Source: Planctomycetaceae bacterium (GTDB lineage Bacteria; Planctomycetota; Phycisphaerae; Phycisphaerales; SM1A02). Taken from it: a DNA stretch of 64,000 nt. The notes beneath the pieces were generated by a model. The model did no database searches and was not told where the DNA came from. It saw only the letters and a list, made by a program, of their open reading frames with translations. The stretch is from assembly GCA_947490615.1 (NCBI GenBank), contig CANLHK010000006.1, positions 124,001-188,000 on the forward strand, written 5' to 3'. The position numbers and the translations under genes were made by a program. Below, piece by piece: positions 38,302-46,318 of the stretch. Each line of letters starts with the position of its first letter. Position 1 is the first letter of the stretch.

Positions 38302-38307
38302 GAACCT

Positions 38308-39174
38308 ATGCCGCTGCTACTCCATGACGATCCGCGCGTGAGACTCATGCTTGAGCTCGCGCAAGGCGCTGGAGTCGTGGCACTGCGGTACTTCCAATCT
38401 ACGAATTTGGTTGTGGAGACGAAGTCGGACGACTCACCCGTCACCATGGCCGATCGCGAGATCGAGTCCTACTTGCGCGAGACGATTCTCGCTGCGTTCC
38501 CCAACGATGCGCTTCTTGGTGAAGAGCACGGTGAGGTCGTCGGCAGCAGCGGCTGGCGCTGGATCCTCGATCCGATCGATGGAACGGTCTCGTTTGCTGC
38601 GGGTGTCCCGCTCTTTGGAACGCTCATCGCTCTCGAACACTGTGGTGACGGCGCGCCGACGATTGAAGCGGGAATCTGCTCGTTTCCAGCGCTTTCTGAG
38701 CAACTTTGGGCAGTGCGCGGCGGTGGAGCGTGGTGGGATCGCACGACACACGATGTCGCTCATCGCACTCGCACGGTTGCCCGCGCGCGCGCCTGCTCGC
38801 AACTCAAGGACGCGCTGGTTGTGACGACGGGGCTCGAATACTTCGAGTCTTCGAACACGACAGATTCCCTCGTGCGCGTGGCCCAAGCGTGCCGCAAGAT
38901 TCGCGGTTGGAGTGATTGCTACGGTCACGCACTCGTCGCGACTGGACGCGTCGACGCCACGATCGATCCCGTCATGCGCCCTTGGGATAGCGGTCCGTTT
39001 CCAGTGATCCTCACTGAGGCAGGTGGCGTCTTCACTGACTGGAGTGGCAAGCCCGACATACGCGGAGGCAACGCAATCTCCTGCCACCCGCTGCTCCACG
39101 ACGAACTCCTTCGTGCCGTGCAACCGCAGTCCTCCACTCACCAGTCTGCTGCGGGATCAAAGGCGAAGGCGTAA
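38308..39174 (+). CDS. HisN-type histidinol-phosphatase / inositol-phosphatase family
   Basis: The 288-residue cytoplasmic enzyme has the three metal-binding motifs of the inositol monophosphatase fold: LLGEEHG, WILDPIDGT and PWDSGPFPVILTEAGG. The segment IRGWSDCYGHALVATGR is characteristic of the histidinol-phosphatase branch (HisN), which removes phosphate from L-histidinol phosphate. No other his genes lie nearby. The C-terminal 15 residues run beyond the usual end and overlap the sulfotransferase gene on the other strand. Confidence 0.8.
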   Translation: MPLLLHDDPRVRLMLELAQGAGVVALRYFQSTNLVVETKSDDSPVTMADREIESYLRETILAAFPNDALLGEEHGEVVGSSGWRWILDPIDGTVSFAAGVPLFGTLIALEHCGDGAPTIEAGICSFPALSEQLWAVRGGGAWWDRTTHDVAHRTRTVARARACSQLKDALVVTTGLEYFESSNTTDSLVRVAQACRKIRGWSDCYGHALVATGRVDATIDPVMRPWDSGPFPVILTEAGGVFTDWSGKPDIRGGNAISCHPLLHDELLRAVQPQSSTHQSAAGSKAKA

Positions 39175-40577
39175 TTCTTCCAACGCCCGATACCGACGCG
39201 GTTGATGGGACGACGAACCTGCTCATAGCTCAGCGTCAGGACCGTGCGTGCGTTGCCTTCAGGCGAGAGCACGACGGGATCAAACGGAAGTTCCAGCGCC
39301 TCGAGAACCCGACGAATCTCGCGCTCGGGTTCATCGACGAGTTCCTCGTACACCACCGACGCGCAACGCAGCCGTAAGACCTCGCACGCCAGTGGCACGA
39401 GCGTGCGCTCGAGGGCGATCACCCGCCGAATCGAAGCGAGGCTCGCCGTGAATCCCCAGGATCGCGGGTGGAAATTCGAGAGGAACATGCTGATCGCGGT
39501 GTCGCGCGGATCGCGCGTGATGCGAACGAAGGACGCTCGCGGCAACACCGCCGCAAGTGCGGGCAGCATGCGCCAGGCGTGCAGCGTCTTGTCGAACAGC
39601 ATGTCCGCACCCGCGCGGCGGCGAGAGAGCGCCCCACCGCTGTATTCCTCGGCCAAGCGCAGTGCCTCGGCATCCCGCAGGTTTCGCAGGTTTCCGGGCC
39701 AGAGCCCGAGCCCCACGAGTCCCTCATGGATGGCGAACGCGCCTTCGTACTCACCAATGCCTCCGACCTGCGGATGTCGATCGAGCATCTGCTCAAGCAA
39801 GGTCGTGCCGCTGCGCGGGAGTCCAACCACGAAGGTGGTGCCCTCACCAGCAGTGGATTTGGGCGTGAACCATGGCTGGCCTTTCTCGAGCAGTCGGAGC
39901 TGCTGAGCGACATCCGACTCAATCGCCCCAAGATCGAATGTCGGCGTGGTGTCCCGATGAAGGGCGGTCGCGAGGTCAAACGCCTCGTGGTAGCGCCCAT
40001 CCTGGTCGAGCAAACGGACCGCCTCGAAGCCCGCGATCCGCTTGAGGAGTGGCGTACGGGCGGCCCGCGAAGTCGTTTCGAGCTGCTCGATCGCGAGCGA
40101 TCGGTCCTTCCGCAGCGTCGAACGGGCGGTGAAGACCGCCGCGCGCTCATCGCGCGTCCACTCCCCGCCGCGCGCGACAAACGCATCGAGCTCGTCCTTG
40201 CGACCAGCACGATGCATCGCTTCCGCCAGCGCGAAGGAGACTTCCACCTCGTTGACGGGCTTGCGTTGGAGCAACGCCGAAAGTCGCGCAATCGCAGCGG
40301 CGCTCTGACCGAGGCGATGTTCGACGATCCCCTTCAGCAGGTTGAGTTGCGCGTCGGATGGCGCCATGCGCAGCCCGCGCTCGGCTGCCTCATTGGCTCG
40401 TGCGAGACGGCCCGTTGGAATCGACGCACGGGCGAGCGAACCATAACCCGCAGGATTTCTTGGGTTGTGCGCGATGAACTTCTCCGCCAATGCCGTCGCG
40501 TCCGCGAAGCGCTGCTGTGTGATAAGGAGTTCGATCTGACTGAGCTCTGCGGGTTGGGTCGATCGCGCCGGTTTCAT
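39138..40577 (-). CDS. TPR-sulfotransferase
   Basis: The 479-residue protein has an N-terminal half of tetratricopeptide repeats (Ala/Leu-rich helix pairs such as RFADATALAEKFIAHNP) and a C-terminal sulfotransferase domain. PAPS-binding motifs are clear: the 5'-phosphosulfate loop FVVGLPRSGTTLLEQML and the 3'-phosphate motif RITRDPRDTAISMFLSNF. No signal peptide. TPR-sulfotransferases of this kind are common in marine bacteria and may sulfate proteins or surface glycans; the acceptor is unknown. The 3' end overlaps that of the phosphatase gene by 37 bases, with both frames coding. Confidence 0.9.
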   Translation of the reverse strand: MKPARSTQPAELSQIELLITQQRFADATALAEKFIAHNPRNPAGYGSLARASIPTGRLARANEAAERGLRMAPSDAQLNLLKGIVEHRLGQSAAAIARLSALLQRKPVNEVEVSFALAEAMHRAGRKDELDAFVARGGEWTRDERAAVFTARSTLRKDRSLAIEQLETTSRAARTPLLKRIAGFEAVRLLDQDGRYHEAFDLATALHRDTTPTFDLGAIESDVAQQLRLLEKGQPWFTPKSTAGEGTTFVVGLPRSGTTLLEQMLDRHPQVGGIGEYEGAFAIHEGLVGLGLWPGNLRNLRDAEALRLAEEYSGGALSRRRAGADMLFDKTLHAWRMLPALAAVLPRASFVRITRDPRDTAISMFLSNFHPRSWGFTASLASIRRVIALERTLVPLACEVLRLRCASVVYEELVDEPEREIRRVLEALELPFDPVVLSPEGNARTVLTLSYEQVRRPINRVGIGRWKNYAFAFDPAADW

Positions 40578-40815
40578 GAGTTTGATATTCGCACGAGTTG
40601 GTTGAATCTTGGGAGACCGATTCCGAGCACATCTTCGTAACTGACTGTTGACTCAGGCCTTGTGCGATGCATTGTCGGGCTGGAGACTGAGAGAACAGGG
40701 CCTGCGCGCTTGTCGTCCAACAGCGCACAGGGTACTCGGAAGTCCCTTTCCAACCCGTCCCTTTCCTGTCCAGAGCCCGTCCAGGCTCAAGTCCCTTCCA
40801 CAATTCGAGGTTCCC

Positions 40816-41352
40816 ATGAGGTGCATGCTTTTCTGTGGCGTCGCTGTTTCCGCACTTTCGGCCGCCGCTTCCGCTGATGTGATCGTGTCGTTCAGTGATA
40901 CTTTCACCGGCTTCCAGTTCTCACAAATCGCCGCGCCTGGCGCCCTCTCGGGCTCGCTCACGGGCGTTTCGGTCAGCGCGACCCTCCTCGCTTCCACAGC
41001 CTTCACCTACGCAGACGACCTCTGCGTGTACATCGACGTGCTCCCACTCTCCACCGTCGGAATGGTCCAAGTCGGTGGATACAGCGCGCTCGGCGCGACC
41101 CAGCGTTACTTCTGGGCCAACGGCGCTTCCGATGTGGTCGGCACCACCGTCATCGATTCGGTGACCTTCCTGAGCGCCTGCGACATGACGACTCCAAACT
41201 TGGCCATCTGGCTTGGCAACGGCTACGGTGCAGCGGGGACTAGCGGAACGTGGACTGGTTCCATCACCCTGCACGGTGTCGACGCCGTTCCAGCTCCTGG
41301 CGCGCTCGCCCTGATCGGGCTCGCAGGCCTCGTCGCCCGCCGTCGTCGCTAA
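40816..41352 (+). CDS. PEP-CTERM-type secreted protein, tandem family member 1
   Basis: The 178-residue protein starts at ATG 40816, with CGAGG five bases upstream. Signal peptide (SAAASA-D), a compact beta-rich domain, and a sorting tail: VPAPGALALIGLAGL then RRRR. The domain carries the family signatures TGFQFSQ, FTYADDLCVYID, YFWANGAS and WLGNGYGAAGTSGTW. The tail is the phycisphaeral variant of PEP-CTERM, expected to be cleaved by an exosortase-type enzyme, none of which is in the window. Function unknown; probably an extracellular matrix or surface protein. First of four paralogues. Confidence 0.85.
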   Translation: MRCMLFCGVAVSALSAAASADVIVSFSDTFTGFQFSQIAAPGALSGSLTGVSVSATLLASTAFTYADDLCVYIDVLPLSTVGMVQVGGYSALGATQRYFWANGASDVVGTTVIDSVTFLSACDMTTPNLAIWLGNGYGAAGTSGTWTGSITLHGVDAVPAPGALALIGLAGLVARRRR

Positions 41353-41775
41353 AAAGTAAGCTCAAGCATCGCGGCCGCGCCTCTCTGGCGCGGCCGCGAT
41401 GTTTTTCCATAAGCGACTTGGAGAACTCGACTTGAAAGCATCGCTGCAAGGACCATTGCGACGACTGCGGCTCCAACGAAGACTCCACCGCAAAAAAAGT
41501 AGGCGTTCTCCTTGACTCCCACACCTCACGAGGCACTCTCAGTTTCGGAGGTCTTGGAATAGGGCCGTCGCGGTGTCCACCGCAACGGGTCTGAGACCGC
41601 GCTCAAACGCCGCAACAGCCGAATCGGTGCCTCGATCCGTATCCCACGGAGCATCACCATCCCGCTGGCTTTGAACGCCGTGAATGTGGTTCATCCTGTT
41701 CTGTCCCGGCCCCACAGTCTGTCAAGTCTTTAAGGCCTGTTAAGTCCCTCCTGTCCCTACTCGGAGAGTGTCCCT
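41353..41775. other. Intergenic region between family members 1 and 2
   Basis: Contains the terminator of member 1, then about 370 bases without a supported gene. The last 60 bases before ATG 41776 repeat the pyrimidine-rich hexamer GTCCCT several times, a trait shared with the region before member 1. Confidence 0.45.
41367..41406 (+). terminator. Terminator after family member 1
   Basis: A 15-bp perfect stem (41367-41381 with 41387-41401) followed by TTTTT. Confidence 0.9.
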
Positions 41776-42321
41776 ATGAAGTCCGTTCTCGCTGCTGGCG
41801 TTCTCGCCGCTGCCGTCGTGTCTGCCGCTTCGGCCGACGTCACCTACACCCTGACCAACCAAACCTACACCGGCTTCAATTTCTCCGAAGCCGCCGCCGC
41901 TGGCTCGCTCACTGGCGTCCTCACCGGTGCGTCGATCGACATCACGCTCAACGCGTCGGTGTCGTTCACCTACGCAGACGACCTCTGCGTCTATGTCGCT
42001 GGTACGCCTTTGGCGCTCGGTGGCATGCTGCAGTGCGGCGGCTTCTCGAACCTCAACGCTACCCCTGGCAATCGCTACTTCTGGCCGGACGGCGGCTCCT
42101 CGGCTCCTGGCACCACCTCGTTCGGCACCGTGAACTTCACGACCGGCATCGACATGGCTGCCAACCCGACGATGTCGGTGTGGATCGGCAACGGGTACGG
42201 CGCAGCAGGGACTTCGGGAACTTGGACGGGCACGATCACGCTTCACGGCGTGGAAGTCCCAGCCCCAGGCGCGATCGCTCTCCTCGGACTCGCTGGCCTC
42301 GCTGGCCGTCGTCGTCGCTGA
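41776..42321 (+). CDS. PEP-CTERM-type secreted protein, tandem family member 2
   Basis: The 181-residue paralogue has signal peptide SAASA-D, signatures TGFNFSEAAAAG, FTYADDLCVYVA, RYFWPDGGS and WIGNGYGAAGTSGTW, and tail VPAPGAIALLGLAGLAGRRRR. It has its own upstream region (GGAG nine bases before ATG) and its own terminator, so it is a separate transcription unit. A 105-base stretch near the 3' end is identical to member 4. Confidence 0.87.
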   Translation: MKSVLAAGVLAAAVVSAASADVTYTLTNQTYTGFNFSEAAAAGSLTGVLTGASIDITLNASVSFTYADDLCVYVAGTPLALGGMLQCGGFSNLNATPGNRYFWPDGGSSAPGTTSFGTVNFTTGIDMAANPTMSVWIGNGYGAAGTSGTWTGTITLHGVEVPAPGAIALLGLAGLAGRRRR

Positions 42322-42652
42322 GCAATCGATTCTCTCCTGAGAGACAATACGGAGACAAGCAAGAGCCCCCGAGCAATCGGGGGCTCTTCTCGTTTTCGGT
42401 GGTGCAGCCGTTGAAGGGGACGCGCGCTCAGTGAGCGGCGGCTCCGCGTTCTCGCCCTCACTGCGACAAGCGCGCCAAGCGGATCAGTCGGTGCAGCCTG
42501 ACCCTCAAACTGCTGCGCTCGTGGCTCAGTGGTTGCACTCGGAGCGAGGCGCGACATGTTCGGCATGTTGGGGCTTCGGCCTCGAGCCGCGGTGAGGGAG
42601 CCGCGGGTCGAACCGAGTGCCACGCCATCTCGATTGGAAAAGGGGAAGAGAA
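42322..42652. other. Intergenic region between family members 2 and 3
   Basis: Holds the terminator of member 2. The rest, about 255 bases, shows no supported gene. AGGGGAAGAG just before ATG 42653 is the Shine-Dalgarno site of member 3. Confidence 0.45.
42361..42396 (+). terminator. Terminator after family member 2
   Basis: AAGAGCCCCCGA pairs with TCGGGGGCTCTT around GCAA, followed by CTCGTTTT. Confidence 0.8.
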
Positions 42653-43183
42653 ATGAACCAGCTGCTCGTAGCCGCCTCTGCGGCCGCGGTGGTCGCATCT
42701 GCGGCTACTGCTGATGTGACATTCTCGCTGACGAATTTCCGCATCGAAGGATCGGAACTCACGCGCTTTGCTGGCGAGGGCGACCTCGACGGCGTGCTCA
42801 CTGGCGCGACGATCAACATCGTCATGACCGCGTGGACCAATTACACCTACGCCGACGACCTCTGCATTTATCTCAACACCAGCGATCAATTCACGCTCGG
42901 CGGAGCGCTGCAGATTGGTGGCACCGACCGTTACGACGCGGAGGAGCGCTACACGATCCCCGCGCAACAGCGCCGCTCGATGCGCCACATCACCTTTGCC
43001 AGCCCGATCAATGTCTCGAACGATGAACTTCGCCTGTGGATCGGCAACAGCTACGGCGGCGGGACGACCACGGGCACTTGGAACGGAACCATCACACTCC
43101 ACGGGCTCACGGGAGTTCCTTCGCCAGGACCGCTGGCACTTCTCGCAGCCGCTGGCGTGATCGGAAAACGCCGACGCCGCTGA
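42653..43183 (+). CDS. PEP-CTERM-type secreted protein, tandem family member 3 (divergent)
   Basis: The 176-residue paralogue starts at ATG 42653 behind a strong Shine-Dalgarno. It keeps the family core (YTYADDLCIYL, WIGNSYGGGTTTGTW, ITLHGLTGVP) but differs in the first half and in the tail, VPSPGPLALLAAAGVIGKRRRR. The charged loop YDAEERYTIPAQQRRS replaces the YFWxNG block of its relatives. It is followed after 72 bases by member 4 with no terminator, so the two may share a transcript. Confidence 0.82.
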   Translation: MNQLLVAASAAAVVASAATADVTFSLTNFRIEGSELTRFAGEGDLDGVLTGATINIVMTAWTNYTYADDLCIYLNTSDQFTLGGALQIGGTDRYDAEERYTIPAQQRRSMRHITFASPINVSNDELRLWIGNSYGGGTTTGTWNGTITLHGLTGVPSPGPLALLAAAGVIGKRRRR

Positions 43184-43255
43184 CGCCACTCAAGATCAAC
43201 AACAGAGCGCACGACTCTGATTCACCGCACAACACACCACCACTGGGGAACACCT

Positions 43256-43813
43256 ATGCAACTCACACACTTCGCCACACTCTCGTCCGCAGCCGCGCTG
43301 GCTGTGGGTTTCGCCTCTGCCGCTTCGGCCGATGTCACCTACACGCTCACGAACCAGACCTACACGGGTTTCAACTTCTCGGAGAGCGCTGCGGCGGGAA
43401 GCCTCGAAGGCACGCTCACGGGCGCGTCCATCAATGTCACGCTGCTCGCGTCGACCTCGTACACCTACGCCGACGACCTCTGCATCTATGTCGCGGGTTC
43501 GCCACTCGCGACCGGCGGCATGCTGCAGTGCGGCGGCTTCTCGAACCTCACTGCAGCGGAACGGTACTTCTGGCCCAACGGTGGTTCTGATGCGGTCGGC
43601 ACGACTTCGATCGGCACCGTGAACTTCACCACGGGTATCGACATGGCTGCCAACCCGACGATGTCGGTGTGGATCGGCAACGGGTACGGCGCAGCAGGGA
43701 CTTCGGGAACTTGGACGGGCACGATCACGCTTCACGGCGTGAACGCAGTCCCAGCTCCAGGCGCAATTGCGCTCCTCGGGCTCGCAGCGCTCGCAGCGCG
43801 CCGTCGTCGCTGA
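43256..43813 (+). CDS. PEP-CTERM-type secreted protein, tandem family member 4
   Basis: The 185-residue paralogue starts at ATG 43256, with GGGGA upstream. Signal peptide SAASA-D, signatures TGFNFSESAAAG, YTYADDLCIYVA, YFWPNGGS and WIGNGYGAAGTSGTW, tail VPAPGAIALLGLAALAARRRR. Closest to member 2, with which it shares long identical DNA. Function unknown. Confidence 0.87.
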   Translation: MQLTHFATLSSAAALAVGFASAASADVTYTLTNQTYTGFNFSESAAAGSLEGTLTGASINVTLLASTSYTYADDLCIYVAGSPLATGGMLQCGGFSNLTAAERYFWPNGGSDAVGTTSIGTVNFTTGIDMAANPTMSVWIGNGYGAAGTSGTWTGTITLHGVNAVPAPGAIALLGLAALAARRRR

Positions 43814-44549
43814 GGTTGACAAACGCCACGAACATCGTTCTCGACAGGGACTCCAGCGCAGAGCGGTCACCACCGCTCTGCGCTTTCCCTCGTTTTGAGT
43901 CCTCATAAGTCTCGAAATACTCGTCCGAAATACTTGATTTCCAGGTACTTGCGCCACTCGATTGGCAGGCGACCGCACTGGAGATACGGTTTCGGCGAAG
44001 CTCCGGACATCGAAGGGAAAGCGGTCGACCCGCGCGTTGCGCGCATGAGACTGCGTTCCCTTTCGAACCCACCGTTGGCTTCAGTGTTCTGCCCCGAGAA
44101 TTGAAGTTCGCTCGAGTTCGGCACCACGGCACAGGCCGCCCGCCGTCGACACCATTGAAAGTTGAAGATGGGATCTGCGATTCATGCGATCCCCTCATGG
44201 ATTCCACCACAACACATGGCCGCAGTAGTCGTCCCCAAGGCCGTTGTGGTGGTTGATGAGTGTCTTTGTTCGTCGCGACAGCGACTGCGATGGCACTCAC
44301 ACCCTCTGAAGAAGCCTGCAACGCCCATCGTCCGGCCTTGCAGGAGCATCAGGGGTTTCTGGCTTGCAGCGCTGCACTGAACGGGTTTCGTCGCCCGCGC
44401 ACCGACTGCAAGGCACTTCGATCGGCCCGTCGGCGTCCGAAAGGGCGCGGCGGACAAATCGAGCGCGGAACGACATGGCGGTGGCGGCGCTCCTTCGGGG
44501 GCGCCGTCACCCACCGCCACCTATCGACGACCAACTCCCTCTCGCCAAC
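43814..44549. other. 736-base intergenic region, no gene recognised
   Basis: After the hairpin at 43858-43881 the region shows several short frames on both strands, none with a recognisable product. Near 44459-44522 a GC-rich imperfect palindrome lies beyond the stop of the convergent transporter gene and may end its transcript. A minus-strand 74-codon frame (43903-44127) ends in a somewhat protein-like segment, but I cannot support it. Confidence 0.4.
43858..43881 (+). terminator. Hairpin after family member 4
   Basis: GCAGAGCGGT pairs with ACCGCTCTGC around CACC; a T-rich stretch follows at a short distance. Confidence 0.65.
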
Positions 44550-46019
44550 TCAAAGAAGCAGTTGCGCCATCACCACGATCACCACGATGGCAGCGATGTC
44601 CAGCACGATCCCTGCGCGCATCATGTCGCGGGTTCGAACCTGCCCTGAGGCAAAGACCAGAGCATTGGGAGGCGTCCCCACAGGAAGCGCGAAGGCCCAA
44701 CTCGCCGCAAACACCGCAGGAATCACCAAGCGCTCTGGTGGGATTCCGAGTCCTGGTGCGAGCGCGCCCACGATCGGCACCGCCATCGCCGCCAGTGTGG
44801 TGTTCGAGACAACCTCACTCGCCAAGACCATGCAGGTGACCATCACGGCAAGAACACCAAACGATGGCAACGCACCCGCTGCGGAGATCGCCGTCCCGAG
44901 CGCACTCGAAAGCCCCGAGCGCTGCATGGCATCGGCGAGGCAGAGTCCACCGCCAAACAGAATGAGCACGCGCCAAGGAACGCGCGCAAACGCGCTGCCA
45001 TCAAGGAGTGCGCGCCCGCGCCGCGCCACACTCGGAATAAGGAACAGCACGCTCGCGCATCCGATGGCGATGGTGCCGTCTTGAATGACGGGAAACGCCT
45101 TGCTGTAGAGCGGTCGCGTCACCCACGCTAGGACGGCGACAAGAAACACCGCGAGCGTCATCCAACCGTCCCGTTCGATCGGAGCGCTCCGCAGCGACGC
45201 CGTCGACACGACAAGCCCGCGCGTGGGGAAGAGCCACAAGCCAAGGATCGCCACCGCGATGGGAAGAAAGACCGCCGTCACGGGAACGCTGAAGGAGAGC
45301 CAACGGTAGAAGTCCATCTCGTGGCCGTTGTTCGTGAGCCACTTCACCGCGATCGGATTCGGCGGGCTTCCGATGATCGTAAGCGCGCCGCCGATACTCG
45401 AGGCGAAGGCCACGCCGAGGAGGAGCGAGGTTGCGAAGCGCCTCGACGCTGCACGCTGCGCGTCGTCGACCGCGCCGTTGTGCGCGCGCTTACCCAAGGC
45501 CATCGCCAACGGCAGCATCGTGGCCGCCGTCGCGAGGTTCGACACAAACGCACTCATGAGCGCCGTGACCAGCATGAGCGCGGCCAACACCCGCAACGGT
45601 GAGGTTCCAGCGAGACGCACGATTTCTGTGGCAACACGGGCAGAAACGCCCGTCCGCTCAATCCCGAAGGCCAAGAGCGCGCCGCCGCCGAAGAGGAACA
45701 TCACATCGTTGGCGTACGGCGCCGCGAGCTCTCCGGGCGTGCCGATCCCCAAGAGTGACAGCGCGATGAATGGGAGCAATCCCGTCACAGCGGGATCGAC
45801 GGCGAGCGTGATCCACCACGAGGCCATGAGCGCCAAGAGCGCGAACACCCAAGTCGCTTCGTGCGTGAGGCCCAGCATCGGCCCCGTGAAGTACGCGGTG
45901 ACTGCGAGCACGATTCCCGCGAACAACCCGATGCGCTCCACGAGTCGCGAGCCGCGCTCAGGATTCTCGAGGTCGTCTTCGAGGCCTTCCTCAAGCTTGC
46001 CGCCTTGCTCGACTTCCAT
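44550..46019 (-). CDS. SLC13/DASS family sodium:anion symporter
   Basis: 489 residues from ATG 46019, with GAGG eight bases upstream; a start nine codons earlier is possible. About 11-12 hydrophobic segments. Both family sodium/substrate hairpin motifs are visible: SNLATAATMLPLA and SNTTLAAMAVPIV, plus GSPPNPIAVKW and VGTPPNALVFASG. Members import dicarboxylates, citrate, sulfate or phosphate with Na+; the substrate is not set by these motifs. The acidic N-terminal extension (residues 1-25) is unusual. Divergent from the cytochrome gene. Confidence 0.9.
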   Translation of the reverse strand: MEVEQGGKLEEGLEDDLENPERGSRLVERIGLFAGIVLAVTAYFTGPMLGLTHEATWVFALLALMASWWITLAVDPAVTGLLPFIALSLLGIGTPGELAAPYANDVMFLFGGGALLAFGIERTGVSARVATEIVRLAGTSPLRVLAALMLVTALMSAFVSNLATAATMLPLAMALGKRAHNGAVDDAQRAASRRFATSLLLGVAFASSIGGALTIIGSPPNPIAVKWLTNNGHEMDFYRWLSFSVPVTAVFLPIAVAILGLWLFPTRGLVVSTASLRSAPIERDGWMTLAVFLVAVLAWVTRPLYSKAFPVIQDGTIAIGCASVLFLIPSVARRGRALLDGSAFARVPWRVLILFGGGLCLADAMQRSGLSSALGTAISAAGALPSFGVLAVMVTCMVLASEVVSNTTLAAMAVPIVGALAPGLGIPPERLVIPAVFAASWAFALPVGTPPNALVFASGQVRTRDMMRAGIVLDIAAIVVIVVMAQLLL

Positions 46020-46318
46020 AGAACGGACCTCATGCAACGCTCGCAACGCAGGCGGCGTTCCTTTGTGAACTTGGTAGAGCCGACGCAGACGACCACAACC
46101 TCGGGCGGCAAGGTAGCGTGACTTCGGACTCTTCGTGGTGAGTGCCCGCTCGGCGAGAGGGATGCACGCCGCGCGGAAAGATCATTCCTCACAGATTCCC
46201 CGCTTGGCACGACTTCAGCGTCCCCCGTGCGTCACCATGGGACAACCGCGGCAACCGCTCGCCGCTTGGCGGCACTGACGGTTTGCTCGAGACTTTCACT
46301 TCCACCCGACCTCGTCCC

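Noticed and set aside
43903-44127. 74-codon minus-strand frame with a protein-like C-terminus
   Set aside because: No family recognised, no ribosome site and no neighbour to support it. Left as non-coding.
44260-45084. 274-codon plus-strand frame
   Set aside because: It is mostly antisense to the well-supported SLC13 transporter and Ala/Thr/Arg-rich.
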